A stretch of 64,000 bases of DNA from Lentzea flava (GTDB lineage: Bacteria; Actinomycetota; Actinomycetes; Mycobacteriales; Pseudonocardiaceae), in contig NZ_BMRE01000004.1 in the NCBI RefSeq assembly GCF_014648475.1, forward strand, positions 124,001 through 188,000, written 5' to 3'. The notes under the pieces were generated by a model. It saw nothing but the letters and a program-made list of their open reading frames with translations, did no database searches and was not told the origin of the DNA. Below are positions 18,213-30,742 of the stretch, in pieces; position 1 is the first letter of the stretch; every line of letters begins with the position of its first letter. The position numbers and the translations under genes were made by a program.

Positions 18213-19247
18213 GTGCGGGCTACGACGATCTACGGCACCCGTGACATCCGCGTTGAGGAGGTGCCGGACGCGGCCGTCAAGGAGGCGGGGGACGTCGTCG
18301 TCCGGGTCGAGCTCGCGTGCATCTGCGGCAGCGACCTGTGGGCGTACCGCGGTGTCGCCAAGCGCGAGAGCGGGCAGCGGATCGGGCACGAGTTCCTCGG
18401 CATCGTCGAAGAGGTCGGCAGCGAGGTCACCACCGTCAACGTCGGCGACCGCGTGATCGCGCCGTTCGTGTGGAGTGACGGCACCTGCGCGTACTGCCAG
18501 GCCGGGCTGCAGACCTCGTGCCCGTCGGGTGGCTTCTGGGGCAGCAAGGGCAGCGACGGAGGCCAGGGCCAGGCCGTGCGCGTGCCGCTGGCCGACGGCA
18601 CCCTCGTGCGCGTGCCGGCCGACGCGTCGCCGGAGCTGCTGCCCGCCTTCCTCAGCCTGTCCGACGTGATGGGCACCGGCCACCACGCTGCCGTTGGCGC
18701 GGGCGTCGGGCCGGGCAGCACGGTCGCGGTCGTCGGTGACGGCGCGGTCGGCCTGTGCGGCGTGCTCGCGGCCAAGAGGCTCGGTGCCGAGCGGATCATC
18801 GCGATGGGACGGCACGAGGACCGCGCGAAGATCGCCAAGCTCTTCGGTGCCACGGACCAGGTCGCCGAGCGCGGTGAGGCCGCGGTCGAGCGCATCAAGG
18901 AGATGACCGGCGGCCTCGGTGCGTCCGCGGTCCTGGAGTGCGTCGGCACCGAGCAGTCGTGGGAGACCGCGATGGGCATTGTGCGCGACGGCGGCAGGAT
19001 CGGGTACGTCGGTGTGCCGCACGAGATGCCGGGGCTGCCGCTCGGCAAGCTGTTCGGCCGCAACATCAGCATCGGCGGCGGTGTCGCGCCGGTGCGCGCG
19101 TACCTGCCGGAGCTGCTGGCCGACGTGCTCGCCGGGCGGATCGACCCCGGTCCCGTGTTCGACAAGACGGTCTCGCTCGACGACGTCGCCCAGGGCTACC
19201 AGGCGATGGACGAGCGGACCGCCCTGAAGGTCATCGTGAAGCCGTAG
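18213..19247 (+). CDS. Zinc-dependent alcohol dehydrogenase (MDR family)
   Basis: 344 aa from GTG 18213, chosen because the RBS GAGGAGG lies 7 nt upstream; the longer ORF upstream overlaps the esterase on the other strand. Catalytic-zinc residues sit in ACICGSDLWAYRG and GHEFLG. A cysteine lobe (CAYCQAGLQTSC) provides three of the usual four structural-zinc ligands. The Rossmann motif VVGDGAVGLCGV lies mid-protein. It oxidises an alcohol or reduces an aldehyde with NAD(P). It converges with the monooxygenase gene, overlapping it by 17 nt. Confidence 0.9.
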   Translation: MRATTIYGTRDIRVEEVPDAAVKEAGDVVVRVELACICGSDLWAYRGVAKRESGQRIGHEFLGIVEEVGSEVTTVNVGDRVIAPFVWSDGTCAYCQAGLQTSCPSGGFWGSKGSDGGQGQAVRVPLADGTLVRVPADASPELLPAFLSLSDVMGTGHHAAVGAGVGPGSTVAVVGDGAVGLCGVLAAKRLGAERIIAMGRHEDRAKIAKLFGATDQVAERGEAAVERIKEMTGGLGASAVLECVGTEQSWETAMGIVRDGGRIGYVGVPHEMPGLPLGKLFGRNISIGGGVAPVRAYLPELLADVLAGRIDPGPVFDKTVSLDDVAQGYQAMDERTALKVIVKP

Positions 19248-20703
19248 TGAGCACGTAGTCCTCGGCGCGCACGCGCTTGGTCCGCATCCAGTACCGCCAG
19301 GTGAAGCCCGGCCACACGGTGCGGTTCACGCCCTGCGCGTCGAGGTACCAGCTCTGGCAGCCACCCTGGGTCCACACGCCCTTGGTGAGCTTGCGCTGAA
19401 TCTCGGCGTTGAACTCCTGCTGGGCCTCCAGCCGCACGTCCAGCTCCGCTGCGCGGTGTTTGTCGAGGAGCCGGAGGCACTGCGAGATGTACCGGATCTG
19501 CGACTCGATCATGAAGACGACCGAGTTGTGGCCGAGTCCGGTGTTGGGGCCCAGCAGGAAGAACAGGTTGGGGAAGCCCGAGACCGTGATGCCGTAGTAG
19601 GTCTCGATCCCCTGCTCGCGCCACTTCTTCGCGAGGTCGACGCCACCCTTGCCCTGGACGTCCAGGTAGTCGAACGAGTCGGTGACGTGGAAACCGGTGC
19701 CGTAGATGATGACGTCGACCTCGTGCTCGACGCCCGCACTGTCCACGATGGACGACTCGCGCACCTCGGAGATCTTGTCCGTCACCAGGTCGACGTTCGG
19801 GTAGCCGAGCGCGGGGTAGTAGTCGTTGGAGATCAGTACGCGCTTGCAGCCCATCGTGTAGTCGGGCTTCAGCTTGCGCCGCAACGAGGCGTCCGGCACC
19901 TGCTTCTTCATGTGCCGCAACGCGATGCCCTGAGCGAACTGCATGATGCGAGGGTTGACCGCGAACCCCAGCGCCGACGACTCGCGGACCCAGTACACGA
20001 AGTTCCGGTAGAGCCGTTGCGTGAAGGGCAAGGCGCGGAACAGCTTCTGCTCCCGGCCGGTGATCTCGCGGTCGGCCTTGGGCATGATCCACGGCGGGGT
20101 GCGCTGGAAGATCTTCATCGACCCGACCTGAGGCGCGATCTTCGGCACGAACTGGATCGCGGACGCGCCCGTGCCGACGACGGCGACGCGCTTGCCGGTC
20201 AGGTCGTAGTCGTGGTCCCACTGCGCGGAGTGGAACGTCTTGCCGGTGAAGTTCTCGATGCCCGGCAGCTCCGGGATGTTCGGGATGTGCAACGCGCCGA
20301 CGCCCGCGACCAGGGCCTGGGCGGTGTACGTGTCGCCCTGCTCGGTCGTCACGTGCCAGCGCTTGGCCTCGTCGTCCCACTGCGCGCCGGAGACCTTGGT
20401 GTTGAAGCGGATGTGCGGCCGCAGCCGGTACTTGTCCGCGACCCGCTTCAGGTAGTCCCAGATCTCGCCCTGTTCGGCGAACATCCGCGACCACTTCGGG
20501 TTCAGCTCGAACGAGAACGAGTACATGTGCGACGGCACGTCACACGCGCAGCCGGGGTAGGAGTTGTCCCGCCACGTGCCACCGAGGTCGCTCGCCTTCT
20601 CGAGGACCACGAAGTTCTGCTCGCCGCGCCGCTTCAGCTCGACGGCCATGCCGAGGCCGGCGAAGCCGGTGCCGATGACGAGCACTTTCGTCTCTCGATG
20701 CAT
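19231..20703 (-). CDS. Baeyer-Villiger-type flavin monooxygenase
   Basis: 490 aa from ATG 20703. FAD Rossmann motif GTGFAG is at residues 10-15 and NADPH Rossmann motif VVGTGASA near 178. Between them the BVMO fingerprint F-x-G-x3-H-x3-W-D is met by FTGKTFHSAQWD. LGGTWRDNSYPGCACDV is also typical. It inserts oxygen into ketones or oxidises heteroatoms. Transcribed divergently from a TetR gene with two dyads between, so probably under substrate-responsive repression. Confidence 0.92.
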   Translation of the reverse strand: MHRETKVLVIGTGFAGLGMAVELKRRGEQNFVVLEKASDLGGTWRDNSYPGCACDVPSHMYSFSFELNPKWSRMFAEQGEIWDYLKRVADKYRLRPHIRFNTKVSGAQWDDEAKRWHVTTEQGDTYTAQALVAGVGALHIPNIPELPGIENFTGKTFHSAQWDHDYDLTGKRVAVVGTGASAIQFVPKIAPQVGSMKIFQRTPPWIMPKADREITGREQKLFRALPFTQRLYRNFVYWVRESSALGFAVNPRIMQFAQGIALRHMKKQVPDASLRRKLKPDYTMGCKRVLISNDYYPALGYPNVDLVTDKISEVRESSIVDSAGVEHEVDVIIYGTGFHVTDSFDYLDVQGKGGVDLAKKWREQGIETYYGITVSGFPNLFFLLGPNTGLGHNSVVFMIESQIRYISQCLRLLDKHRAAELDVRLEAQQEFNAEIQRKLTKGVWTQGGCQSWYLDAQGVNRTVWPGFTWRYWMRTKRVRAEDYVLTTASR

Positions 20704-20728
20704 GGGACGTCCCTCCGCTGGGCGTTGC

Positions 20729-20756
20729 CTACTTCGCAGTAGGTTACTCGAAGTAA
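20729..20756. promoter_or_regulatory. Two adjacent dyads, likely TetR operator
   Basis: CTACT-TCGC-AGTAG (20729-20742) and TTACT-CGA-AGTAA (20744-20756) sit in the 76-bp divergent region between the monooxygenase and the TetR regulator. Both share (T)TACT...AGTA(A) arms, as expected for two dimers of one repressor. Confidence 0.65.
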
Positions 20757-20779
20757 GTTACGAGCGGTAGACTCCGTTC

Positions 20780-21403
20780 GTGACTGCTCCGCGGCGCCGC
20801 ATGCCCAAGGCCCAGCGCATGGCGCAGATGCTCACCGTCGCCGAGGAGATCTTCGCCGAGCAGGGGTATCTGGCCACGTCGATGGACGAGATCGCCGAAC
20901 GCGTCGGCGTCTCCAAGCCGATGCTCTACGAGTACTTCGGTTCGAAAGAAGGCCTGCTCATCGGCTGCATCCACCGGGCGCGCACCGAGCTGCGCGAGAA
21001 GACGGCGGCGGCGATCGCGGGCGCCGGCACCCCGGAGGAGTTCCTCAGGCTGGGGCTCAGGGCGTTCTTCGAGTTCATCGTCGACCACCAGCGGTCCTGG
21101 GCGTTGCTGCGGCAGGAGGCGGCGATCGCCGTGCCGTCGGCGCAGGAGGAGGTCGAGGGGATCAGGCAGCAGCAGACGGACATGATCGGGTCCGTGCTGG
21201 TGTCGTTCGCGCCGGAGATCGACCAGCTGGAGGCGGAGGCGTTCGCCGAGATCGTCGTCGGCGCGTGTGAACGGCTCGCCGTGTGGTGCGAGCGCAGGCC
21301 CTCGGTGGGACCCGCGCTCGCGACCGACTACGTGATGGCCGTGATCTGGCCTGGCGTCGCCGAACGGCTCAGGACGCTGCCCGAACTCGCTCCGCACGCA
21401 TAG
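20780..21403 (+). CDS. TetR/AcrR family transcriptional regulator
   Basis: 207 aa from GTG 20780. The N-terminal HTH reads MLTVAEEIFAEQGYLATSMD, then ERVGVSKPMLYEYFGSKEGL, the usual TetR recognition helix pattern. The C-terminal domain is helical with FFEFIVDHQRSWALLRQEAA. It likely represses the divergent Baeyer-Villiger monooxygenase through the dyads at 20729-20756. Its end overlaps the convergent gatD by 35 nt. Confidence 0.92.
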   Translation: MTAPRRRMPKAQRMAQMLTVAEEIFAEQGYLATSMDEIAERVGVSKPMLYEYFGSKEGLLIGCIHRARTELREKTAAAIAGAGTPEEFLRLGLRAFFEFIVDHQRSWALLRQEAAIAVPSAQEEVEGIRQQQTDMIGSVLVSFAPEIDQLEAEAFAEIVVGACERLAVWCERRPSVGPALATDYVMAVIWPGVAERLRTLPELAPHA

Positions 21404-22076
21404 CGGTGACGGCGGGCAGGTCGAGCGGCGCGACCTTCGTGCCCGTCGCCCACTCGATCAGCAGGTCGGCGAGCTGCGGGTTGCGCGGGAGCACCGGGCC
21501 GTGCAGGTAGGTGCACACGATCCGGCCCTGAACCGCGCCCTCGACGCTGCCGTCGTTGCCGGTGCCGACCTTGACGTGCGCGAGCGGCTGGGCGGACGGG
21601 CCCAGCACGGTGCGGCCCTGGTGGTTCTCGAACCCCGTCAGCACGCCTTCGAACAGGCCGTTGGCGGGCTCCGCGAGCACCTCGCCGATCGCGCGGCTGC
21701 CGCCGGCGTGCGAGGTCGAGTCGATCAGGCCCATGCCGGGGTGGGTGACGTTGTCGGCACGGGTGAAGCTCTCGCCGAAGATCTGGATGCCGGCGCAGAC
21801 GCCCAGCACCACGGCGTTCTTCGTGACGGCGCGCTGCAGGCCGGGGTGCTCGCGCAGGTGCTTCACGGCGAGCGTCTGGGCCGTGTCCTCACCGCCGCCG
21901 ACGACGTAGATGTCGCACGAGTCGGGCACCGGCTGGCCGTAGTTGATCGGCACGATCTCGGCTTTGATCCCGCGCCACGTCATGCGCTTCTCGAGCACCA
22001 CGGCGTTGCCGAAGTCCCCGTAGGTGCCGAGGAGATCCGGCAGCACGAGCGCGATCTGGATTGTCGACTCACTCAT
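21369..22076 (-). CDS. gatD: Lipid II isoglutaminyl synthase, glutamine amidotransferase subunit
   Basis: 235 aa from ATG 22076. The class I amidotransferase-like domain has the nucleophile Cys94 in VLGVCAGIQIFG and a histidine in TYLHGPVLPRNPQLAD; the latter segment is diagnostic of GatD/CobB-like members. With MurT it amidates the alpha-carboxyl of D-Glu in lipid II, supplying ammonia from glutamine. The start overlaps the murT stop by 8 nt (ATGAGTGA arrangement), so translation is coupled. An alternative start six codons upstream is less likely because of that overlap. Confidence 0.95.
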   Translation of the reverse strand: MSESTIQIALVLPDLLGTYGDFGNAVVLEKRMTWRGIKAEIVPINYGQPVPDSCDIYVVGGGEDTAQTLAVKHLREHPGLQRAVTKNAVVLGVCAGIQIFGESFTRADNVTHPGMGLIDSTSHAGGSRAIGEVLAEPANGLFEGVLTGFENHQGRTVLGPSAQPLAHVKVGTGNDGSVEGAVQGRIVCTYLHGPVLPRNPQLADLLIEWATGTKVAPLDLPAVTAMRAERVRAAS

Positions 22077-23316
22077 CAGCGGCAGCCCTGGCATTCAAGT
22101 CGCGGAACGCGGTGTAGTTGGCGATGACCTCGACCGCCCCCTGCGGCATCTGGTCGATGGCCTTCAGCGGGTCGGGCACGATCGTGTGCTCGACCTCGGC
22201 GTAGGTCAGGCGGACGGCGAGATCGGTCGCGCGCTCGCCGGACGCGATGACCGTGCGGCCCCGCAGCCGTTCGAACGGCACGTCCCACAGCCAGCTCAGG
22301 TCGCGGCCGTCGGCCTCGTGAGCGTTGATCACCAGGACGGCCGGGTGGTTGGCCTCCTTGACGACCGTGAGGGTCTCGCTCCAGCCCGCCGGGTTCTTGC
22401 TCAGCAGAAGGCGCGCGCTGCGGCCGTTGCGGTGGATCGTGCGGTAGCGGCCGCTCACGTTGGAGACGCCGCGCAGCCGGCGGACCGCCTCGTCCGTGGG
22501 CACGCCCAGCGCGTGGGCGGCTGCCGACGCCATGACGGCGTTGGCCTGGTTGAACTTGCCCGGCAGCGTGAGCCGCAGCTCGAGCTTCTGGTGGTCCGGC
22601 GTGATCATCGCCTCGTCGGCGGTGATCCAGTTCGGGTGCGGGCGCGCGAGGTCGCAGCCCGTGCAGTGCCAGTGCTCGCCCTGCCACTGGATCGGGTTGC
22701 CGCAGCGCGGGCAGCTCGCCGAGTCGTGGTGCCAGCCGGTGCCGGTGGCGACCCAGATGACCTTCTGCGCGTTCCAGGCCGCGCTCGTCACCATCACGTC
22801 GTCGCAGTTGGCGACGATCGTGCAGTCCGTCAGCGCGGTGATGGTGTCGCGCAGCGAGCGCTCGATGGTGCGCACCTCGCCGACCCGGTCCAGCTGGTCG
22901 CGGGACAGGTTCAGGATCACCGCGACGGCCGGGTTGCTCGCACCGGCGACGGCGGGGAAGTAGCCCTCGTCGCACTCCAGCACGGCGTACGGGGCGTCCG
23001 GCTGCTTCGACAGCGCCGTGACGTGACCGTCGGGCATGTTGGCGCCGCTGTGGTTCGTGGCGACCTCACCGAGTGCGGAGACGGCCCTGGCCAGCATCAT
23101 CGTGCTGGTGGTCTTGCCGTTCGTGCCGGTCACCACGGCGACCTTGCGGCCCTGCGTCAAGCGGTTCAGCGCCTGCGGGTCGAGCTTCAGCGCCACCCGG
23201 CCGCCGATCATGCCGCCTGCGCCGAGACCCATCTTCTGGGACAGCGTGGAGCTCAGGTTGCCCAGTTTCACTGCGGCCGCGGTGCGCAGAGGGAGGCGGG
23301 CGGGGGAATCGTTCAC
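22069..23316 (-). CDS. murT: Lipid II isoglutaminyl synthase, Mur-ligase-like subunit
   Basis: 415 aa from GTG 23316. The P-loop GTNGKTT is at residues 64-70, followed by central Mur ligase motifs (NHSGANMPDGH, LECDEGYFP, LNLSRDQLDR). A zinc ribbon, C202-x2-C205 and C218-x2-C221, inserted in the middle domain is a MurT-specific feature. The C-terminal DUF1727 domain includes the KNPAGWSE segment. It activates the D-Glu carboxylate with ATP for amidation by GatD. The longer upstream ORF has no start with better support. Confidence 0.95.
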   Translation of the reverse strand: MNDSPARLPLRTAAAVKLGNLSSTLSQKMGLGAGGMIGGRVALKLDPQALNRLTQGRKVAVVTGTNGKTTSTMMLARAVSALGEVATNHSGANMPDGHVTALSKQPDAPYAVLECDEGYFPAVAGASNPAVAVILNLSRDQLDRVGEVRTIERSLRDTITALTDCTIVANCDDVMVTSAAWNAQKVIWVATGTGWHHDSASCPRCGNPIQWQGEHWHCTGCDLARPHPNWITADEAMITPDHQKLELRLTLPGKFNQANAVMASAAAHALGVPTDEAVRRLRGVSNVSGRYRTIHRNGRSARLLLSKNPAGWSETLTVVKEANHPAVLVINAHEADGRDLSWLWDVPFERLRGRTVIASGERATDLAVRLTYAEVEHTIVPDPLKAIDQMPQGAVEVIANYTAFRDLNARAAADE

Positions 23317-23394
23317 CCTCGCGATGCTACCGGCGGTGGTGGTTGAACCTTTCCGGGCGGCCGCCTGCGTTGGTGTGAACGGGGTTCGGTACAA

Positions 23395-23880
23395 CTAGCG
23401 GCTCAGCGCGCGCAGAGTCCGGATGAGCTCCACGGTCGGGAGTTGGCACAGCTGAGCCATGTTCTCCAGCGCGGGCAGGTCGAGATGCACTTCGGTGGAC
23501 GCACCCGGCGGCAGCACGTGCAGGCGTCCGGCGGCCCAGCGGCGCAACGGAACCAGGCGCGGGTTGTCCGTGGCGGCCACCGCGGTGAGGTTCAGGGTCA
23601 GGTGCCCGGCGGGGGCGTCGCCGAAGAAGCGTTCGTGCACCCGAGCGAGGACTTCGTGGGCAGGAACGTCGAGGGCGTGGCAGATCTCCACCAGGCGCAC
23701 GACCGAGCACTGGCGCGTGCCGAGCTCGTACGTGGCCAGCGTCTGCAGCGAGATCTCGGTCTGCAGGCGCTTGTTCAGCTCTTTGCGGGTCCAGCCGCGC
23801 TGCTTGCGAAGGCTGCGGATCTCATCACCGAGCACGCGCTGGTACGCCGCTGTGTCGATTTGGCCGTTCGCGGTTTGCAC
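23395..23880 (-). CDS. XRE-family transcriptional regulator
   Basis: 161 aa from GTG 23880 with RBS GGAGGGA. The N-terminal HTH spans about residues 16-70 (LGDEIRSLRKQRGWTRKELN, then LQTLATYELGTRQCSVVRLV). The C-terminal half is a small beta-rich domain of unknown role (HLTLNLTAVAATDNPRLVPL). The architecture is common near cell-wall and developmental genes of Pseudonocardiales. It lies downstream of the LCP gene and upstream of murT on the same strand with a 78-bp gap. Confidence 0.85.
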   Translation of the reverse strand: MQTANGQIDTAAYQRVLGDEIRSLRKQRGWTRKELNKRLQTEISLQTLATYELGTRQCSVVRLVEICHALDVPAHEVLARVHERFFGDAPAGHLTLNLTAVAATDNPRLVPLRRWAAGRLHVLPPGASTEVHLDLPALENMAQLCQLPTVELIRTLRALSR

Positions 23881-23996
23881 CTGGTCCCTCCACCCCGTGA
23901 GCGGGTCTCACGGTGATGGAAGGCGCCAGTTCTTCGGCGCTTACGCAACTTACTAGGAGAATCCCCCGAACGGGGTATGCATCTCTACTCTGAGTA

Positions 23997-25877
23997 TCAG
24001 TTTACGCAGCGCACGCCGTCTGCGGTGATGGGTTTGGGGGCGTTCGGGTCCGGGGCGGGCTGCTGCCGCGCACCATCCAGGTTGAGCACTCCCGAGCCCG
24101 TGAAGCCCTGGGCGCCGGGACCCGAGTAGTCGGAGCCCAGGAAGACGCGGACCCGGCCGGCCGGGACGTTCACGTCCTCCTCGATCTTCATGCCGCCGAG
24201 GGCCTTCTGGACCGCGTTGGCACCGTCCTCGCCGCCCTTGCCGTAGCGGACGACCGACTTCGCCATCGCCTCGGCGTTGCCGGGCTGACCGCCGGTGAAG
24301 CCCTTCGCGACTAGCGACTGCAGCACCTGGCCCGCGAGCCCCGGCTGGCCGGAGGCGTTGCGGACGTCGACGGTGACGGAGGCGTTGTTGAACTTCGGGT
24401 CCGGCGCCGACGAGGACGCGGGGGCCTTGCCGAGGTTCTTCACGAACGCCCTGACCTCGGACTCGTCGACCTCGACCGCGGAGCCGTCCTCGGGGGTCTT
24501 CAGGTCCGGGTTGCCCGTCGGGATGGTCTGGAACGTCATGTTGCCGCCCGTCATGTCCTTCATCTGCAGGGCGAACTTCGTGATGTCCCAGCCGTCGTCG
24601 AGCACGATCGCGCCGCTGACGGCCTTGATCATGTCGTTGCGCTTCTTGCTGTCGGTGAGCACACCTGCCGAGAGCATCTTCTTGGCCAGGCCCGCCATGA
24701 AGACCTGCTGGCGCACAACGCGGTCGAGGTCGCCCATCGGCAGGCCGTGGCGCTGCCGGACGAACGCCAGAGCGTTCTTGCCCTCGATGCTCTGCGGGCC
24801 CGCCTTGAAGTTCGCGCCGGAGAAGCTGTCGCGGACGTTGCTGTTGAGGCAGACGTCGACGCCGCCGATGGCCTTGGTGATCTCGTAGAAGCCGACGAGG
24901 TTGACCTCGGCGTAGTGGTCGATCGTGGCGCCGGTCAGGTTCTGGATGGTCTCGATCAGGTTGTTCGCGCCCGCCTTGCGGCTCTCCATCTCGATCTCCT
25001 GCGGGCTCTTGCCGCTGCCCTGCAGCTTTTCGGCCGCTTGACCCTTGGCGTAACCGTAGGCAGAGTTGATCTTGTGACGCCCGAAGCCGCCCGCGATCTT
25101 CACGTAGGAGTCGCGGGGGAACGACACCGCGAAGGCCTTGCCGCTGTCGTTCGGGATGTGCAGCAGGATCAGCGTGTCGGTGTTGAAACCGCCGTCGTCG
25201 CTGCCGCCCGCCTGCAGCTCGTTGAGGATGTTCTGCGGCAGCGGGTTGCCCTTGGAATCGGTGCGGCTGTCCATGCCGACGAGCAGGATGTCGATCGCGC
25301 CGTCGGCGGGCTTCTCGCCGGCGTCGGCGAGGTTCAGGTCCTGCTTGGTCAGGTTGTCGGTGAGCGAGTTCAGGTTCTGCCACGCGATGCCGGTGACCAG
25401 CAGGATCGTCGCGGAGATCATGCTGACGAAGATCTTGGCGCCGGTGGACGCGCCGCGCTTGGCCGCGCTCGGCTTGCGTGTGGCGGGCCTGGGGCGCGGA
25501 CGGGGCGCGGGAGCCGCTGCCTTCGCCTTCGCCGGTGTGGTGCGGACCGTCGGGCGGTCGGCCACCGCCGGACGTGGGCGCGGACCCGACGACGTGGCAC
25601 GGGCGCGCTGGGGGTCGCGGCGGGGCGGTTCTCCCCGGTTGGCCGACTCGCGGCGCGGAGGTTCCCTGCGGGGAGGCTCCTTGCGGGGCGGCTCGGAGCG
25701 CTTCGGCGGCTGCGGCCGCGGCGGTTCCGCCCGGTTCGGCTGCTGCCGGCGCGGGGGCTCTGAGCTGCGCGGAGGTACCTGAGGACGGCGAGGCTGCCCC
25801 GCAGGGGGACGCGGGGTGGCGGAGGGTCGCCTGGGAGTCCCGTTCGGTTCTCCTGGCCGCGGCGGCCGGTTGTCCAC
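23997..25877 (-). CDS. LytR-CpsA-Psr (LCP) family protein
   Basis: 626 aa from GTG 25877 (RBS GAGAGGAG). A cytoplasmic Pro/Arg-rich tail of about 140 residues with repeated PPRR/EPPR motifs is followed by one membrane helix ([18 protein letters not shown]) and the extracellular LCP catalytic domain ([60 protein letters not shown]). A LytR_C domain ([15 protein letters not shown]) is at the C-terminus. LCP enzymes transfer teichoic acid, arabinogalactan or other glycopolymers from polyprenyl carriers to peptidoglycan. The long basic tail could be a phosphorylation or septal-targeting region. Confidence 0.92.
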   Translation of the reverse strand: MDNRPPRPGEPNGTPRRPSATPRPPAGQPRRPQVPPRSSEPPRRQQPNRAEPPRPQPPKRSEPPRKEPPRREPPRRESANRGEPPRRDPQRARATSSGPRPRPAVADRPTVRTTPAKAKAAAPAPRPRPRPATRKPSAAKRGASTGAKIFVSMISATILLVTGIAWQNLNSLTDNLTKQDLNLADAGEKPADGAIDILLVGMDSRTDSKGNPLPQNILNELQAGGSDDGGFNTDTLILLHIPNDSGKAFAVSFPRDSYVKIAGGFGRHKINSAYGYAKGQAAEKLQGSGKSPQEIEMESRKAGANNLIETIQNLTGATIDHYAEVNLVGFYEITKAIGGVDVCLNSNVRDSFSGANFKAGPQSIEGKNALAFVRQRHGLPMGDLDRVVRQQVFMAGLAKKMLSAGVLTDSKKRNDMIKAVSGAIVLDDGWDITKFALQMKDMTGGNMTFQTIPTGNPDLKTPEDGSAVEVDESEVRAFVKNLGKAPASSSAPDPKFNNASVTVDVRNASGQPGLAGQVLQSLVAKGFTGGQPGNAEAMAKSVVRYGKGGEDGANAVQKALGGMKIEEDVNVPAGRVRVFLGSDYSGPGAQGFTGSGVLNLDGARQQPAPDPNAPKPITADGVRCVN

Positions 25878-25982
25878 ACCCACTCCTCTCAGCACATCCG
25901 GGTACCCCAAGTAGACGCGTGGGAACTCCACTCGGTTGTGCAAAGCGTGACACAGTGGCGAACGCCACCCGATTCAGGCCCC

Positions 25983-26013
25983 TTGACCAGCGGTTTTGTC
26001 CGTTTCGTAGACT
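25983..26013 (+). promoter_or_regulatory. Promoter of glyQS, leaderless arrangement
   Basis: TTGACC (25983-25988), 19-nt spacer, TAGACT (26008-26013). The GTG start follows 7 nt after the -10 box and there is no RBS, so transcription probably begins at or next to the start codon. Confidence 0.6.
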
Positions 26014-26020
26014 CGTCGCC

Positions 26021-28960
<2,940 letters not shown>

Positions 28961-28972
28961 CCCGTCCGGGTG

Positions 28973-29027
28973 AACGATGAACGGCGCTTTTGTCCACCTC
29001 AAGTGGACAAAAGCGCCGTTCATCGTT
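28973..29027. terminator. Bidirectional terminator, perfect 25-bp inverted repeat
   Basis: Arms 28973-28997 and 29003-29027 are exact complements with a 5-nt loop (CTCAA). It lies between the convergent glyQS and chitosanase genes. T-rich tracts within the arms serve both directions. Confidence 0.85.
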
Positions 29028-29037
29028 GAAGCGCGGG

Positions 29038-29826
29038 TTAGTTGATCGTGTAGCTGTCGCCGTAGACCTTCCACTTCAGCGGCGTCTTCAGGTCGAAGTT
29101 GCCGGCCTTGAGCCACACGCGCTGCGCGGTCTCGATGCGGGAGACGTCCTCGTGGGCCGCTTCCTGCTTCATGGCCCACACGCGGGCGTCCATGAAGGCG
29201 TTGAGCCACGTGCGCTCGTCGCCGCCCTGCGACGGCGGCTTCGCCTTGCCGAGCGCGCGCTTGCGGATGTTGCTGAAGCTGGTCTTGTCGCCACCGTCAC
29301 CGTGCACGACGATCGCGTCGTAGTAGGCGAACTGGCCCAGGGCGCGCACGCCGTCGGCCTTGCCCTGCTTCACGGCCGGGTTGAAGTACACCCGGTCGCG
29401 TTCGGACTCCTGGGCGGCCTTGAACACGGAGTCCTTGGCCGCGGTCTTCCAGTCCTTGGTGAAGTTGGGATCGAGGCCCGCGTGCGAGGCCGTCCCGTTC
29501 ACCTTGCGCAGTGCGGGAAGGTACTTCTCCAGCACGTTGCCGGGTTTCCTGCTCTTGTACAGCTCGACCAGGTCGAGCATGTCACCGGTGCCACTGCAGA
29601 AACCGATGATGCCCGCGGTGTACCCGCGGCCGTCCTTGATGTCCTCGATGTAGCCGAACTGGGCGCGCCAGTCCAAAGAGGAGTTCTCCGCGCTGGACAC
29701 GATCTGCATCGCGATGTCCTTGAGGCGCGGTTCGTCGAGGTTGGCCGCAGAGGCGGTCGTTGCCGTGGTGGTGATGAGTGCGGCGCACGCCAGCAGCGCG
29801 GCCGCGAGGCGACCTGAAATCTTCAC
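29038..29826 (-). CDS. csn: GH46 chitosanase, secreted (copy 1)
   Basis: 262 aa from GTG 29826 with RBS CGGAGGA. Signal peptide to about residue 28 (TASA). Mature enzyme has SSAE47NSSLDWRAQFGYIED and D65 in KDGRGYTAGIIGF, the Glu/Asp pair used by inverting GH46 chitosanases. GDMLDLVELY and the C-terminal KWKVYGDSY are also conserved. It endo-hydrolyses chitosan. Copy 2 lies 130 bp upstream on the same strand and is closely similar, so this is a tandem duplication. Confidence 0.95.
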   Translation of the reverse strand: MKISGRLAAALLACAALITTTATTASAANLDEPRLKDIAMQIVSSAENSSLDWRAQFGYIEDIKDGRGYTAGIIGFCSGTGDMLDLVELYKSRKPGNVLEKYLPALRKVNGTASHAGLDPNFTKDWKTAAKDSVFKAAQESERDRVYFNPAVKQGKADGVRALGQFAYYDAIVVHGDGGDKTSFSNIRKRALGKAKPPSQGGDERTWLNAFMDARVWAMKQEAAHEDVSRIETAQRVWLKAGNFDLKTPLKWKVYGDSYTIN

Positions 29827-29956
29827 GAAGTTCCTCCGGGGCAGGGATTGTGGGGTCCCGGGCGGCGTGAGACCAACGGTAAGGGGTCCATACCTTTATT
29901 GGCAAGTGTCTTTACTAATTCGCGAAACGGACAATGAGTACTCGCCGGACGTTTGG

Positions 29957-30742
29957 TCATCGGATCTCGTACGAATCGCCGTAGACGTGCCACCGCAGTG
30001 GGCGTTCGAGATTGAGCTTGCCCTCGTTGAGGAACCGGCGCTGCGCCGTGTCGACCCGGCTGGTGTCCTCGTGGGCGGGCTCCTGCTTCATCGTCCAGAC
30101 GCGTGCGTCGAGGAAGGCGTGCAGCCACGTGGTTTCGTCCCCGCCCTGGGCCGGCGGGCGGGCGCCGGTGTCGAGAGCGCGCAGGCGGATGCCGGAGAAG
30201 TCCAGGTCACCCCAGCCGTCGCCGTGCATGACGATCGCGTCGTAGTAGATGAACTGGCCCAAGGCCTGAACGCCGTCCTGTTGGGCGCGGCTGACGGCGG
30301 GGTTGAAGTAGACGCGGTCGCGTTCGTGCTCCTGGGCGTCCTGGAAGGTGCTGTCGTTCGCGGCGGTTTCCCAGTCTCCTGTGAACGTCGGGTCCAGGCC
30401 GTCGTGGGACGGGGTGCCGTTCACGCGTTCCAGGGCGGGGAGGTACTTCTCCAGGACGTTGCCCGGCTTCCAGTCGCGGTAGAGCCGGACCAGGTCGAGC
30501 ATGTCGCCGGTGCCGCTGCAGAATCCGATGATGCCCGCGGTGTAGCCGCGGCCGTCGCCGATGTCCTCGATGTAGCTGAACTGGGCGCGCCAGTCCAAAG
30601 AGGAGTTTTCCGCGCTGGACACCAGCTGCATGGCGATGTCCTTGAGCTGCGGGTCGTTCAGATCTGCCGCCTGCGCGGTGCCCGGCGTGACGAGGGCAGC
30701 CGCGCACAGAACCGTTGCGGCCAGCCGTGTAAACGTCTTCAT
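29957..30742 (-). CDS. csn: GH46 chitosanase, secreted (copy 2)
   Basis: 261 aa from ATG 30742. Signal peptide ends near residue 26 (TAQA). Catalytic residues are E45 in SSAENSS and D63 in GDGRGYT, matching copy 1. The two mature proteins align end to end without gaps of note, but differ at many surface positions (for example QDAQEHERDRV versus KAAQESERDRV). The 130-bp spacer between the two genes is AT-richer than its surroundings and must hold the copy-1 promoter, with no terminator-like hairpin seen. Confidence 0.95.
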   Translation of the reverse strand: MKTFTRLAATVLCAAALVTPGTAQAADLNDPQLKDIAMQLVSSAENSSLDWRAQFSYIEDIGDGRGYTAGIIGFCSGTGDMLDLVRLYRDWKPGNVLEKYLPALERVNGTPSHDGLDPTFTGDWETAANDSTFQDAQEHERDRVYFNPAVSRAQQDGVQALGQFIYYDAIVMHGDGWGDLDFSGIRLRALDTGARPPAQGGDETTWLHAFLDARVWTMKQEPAHEDTSRVDTAQRRFLNEGKLNLERPLRWHVYGDSYEIR

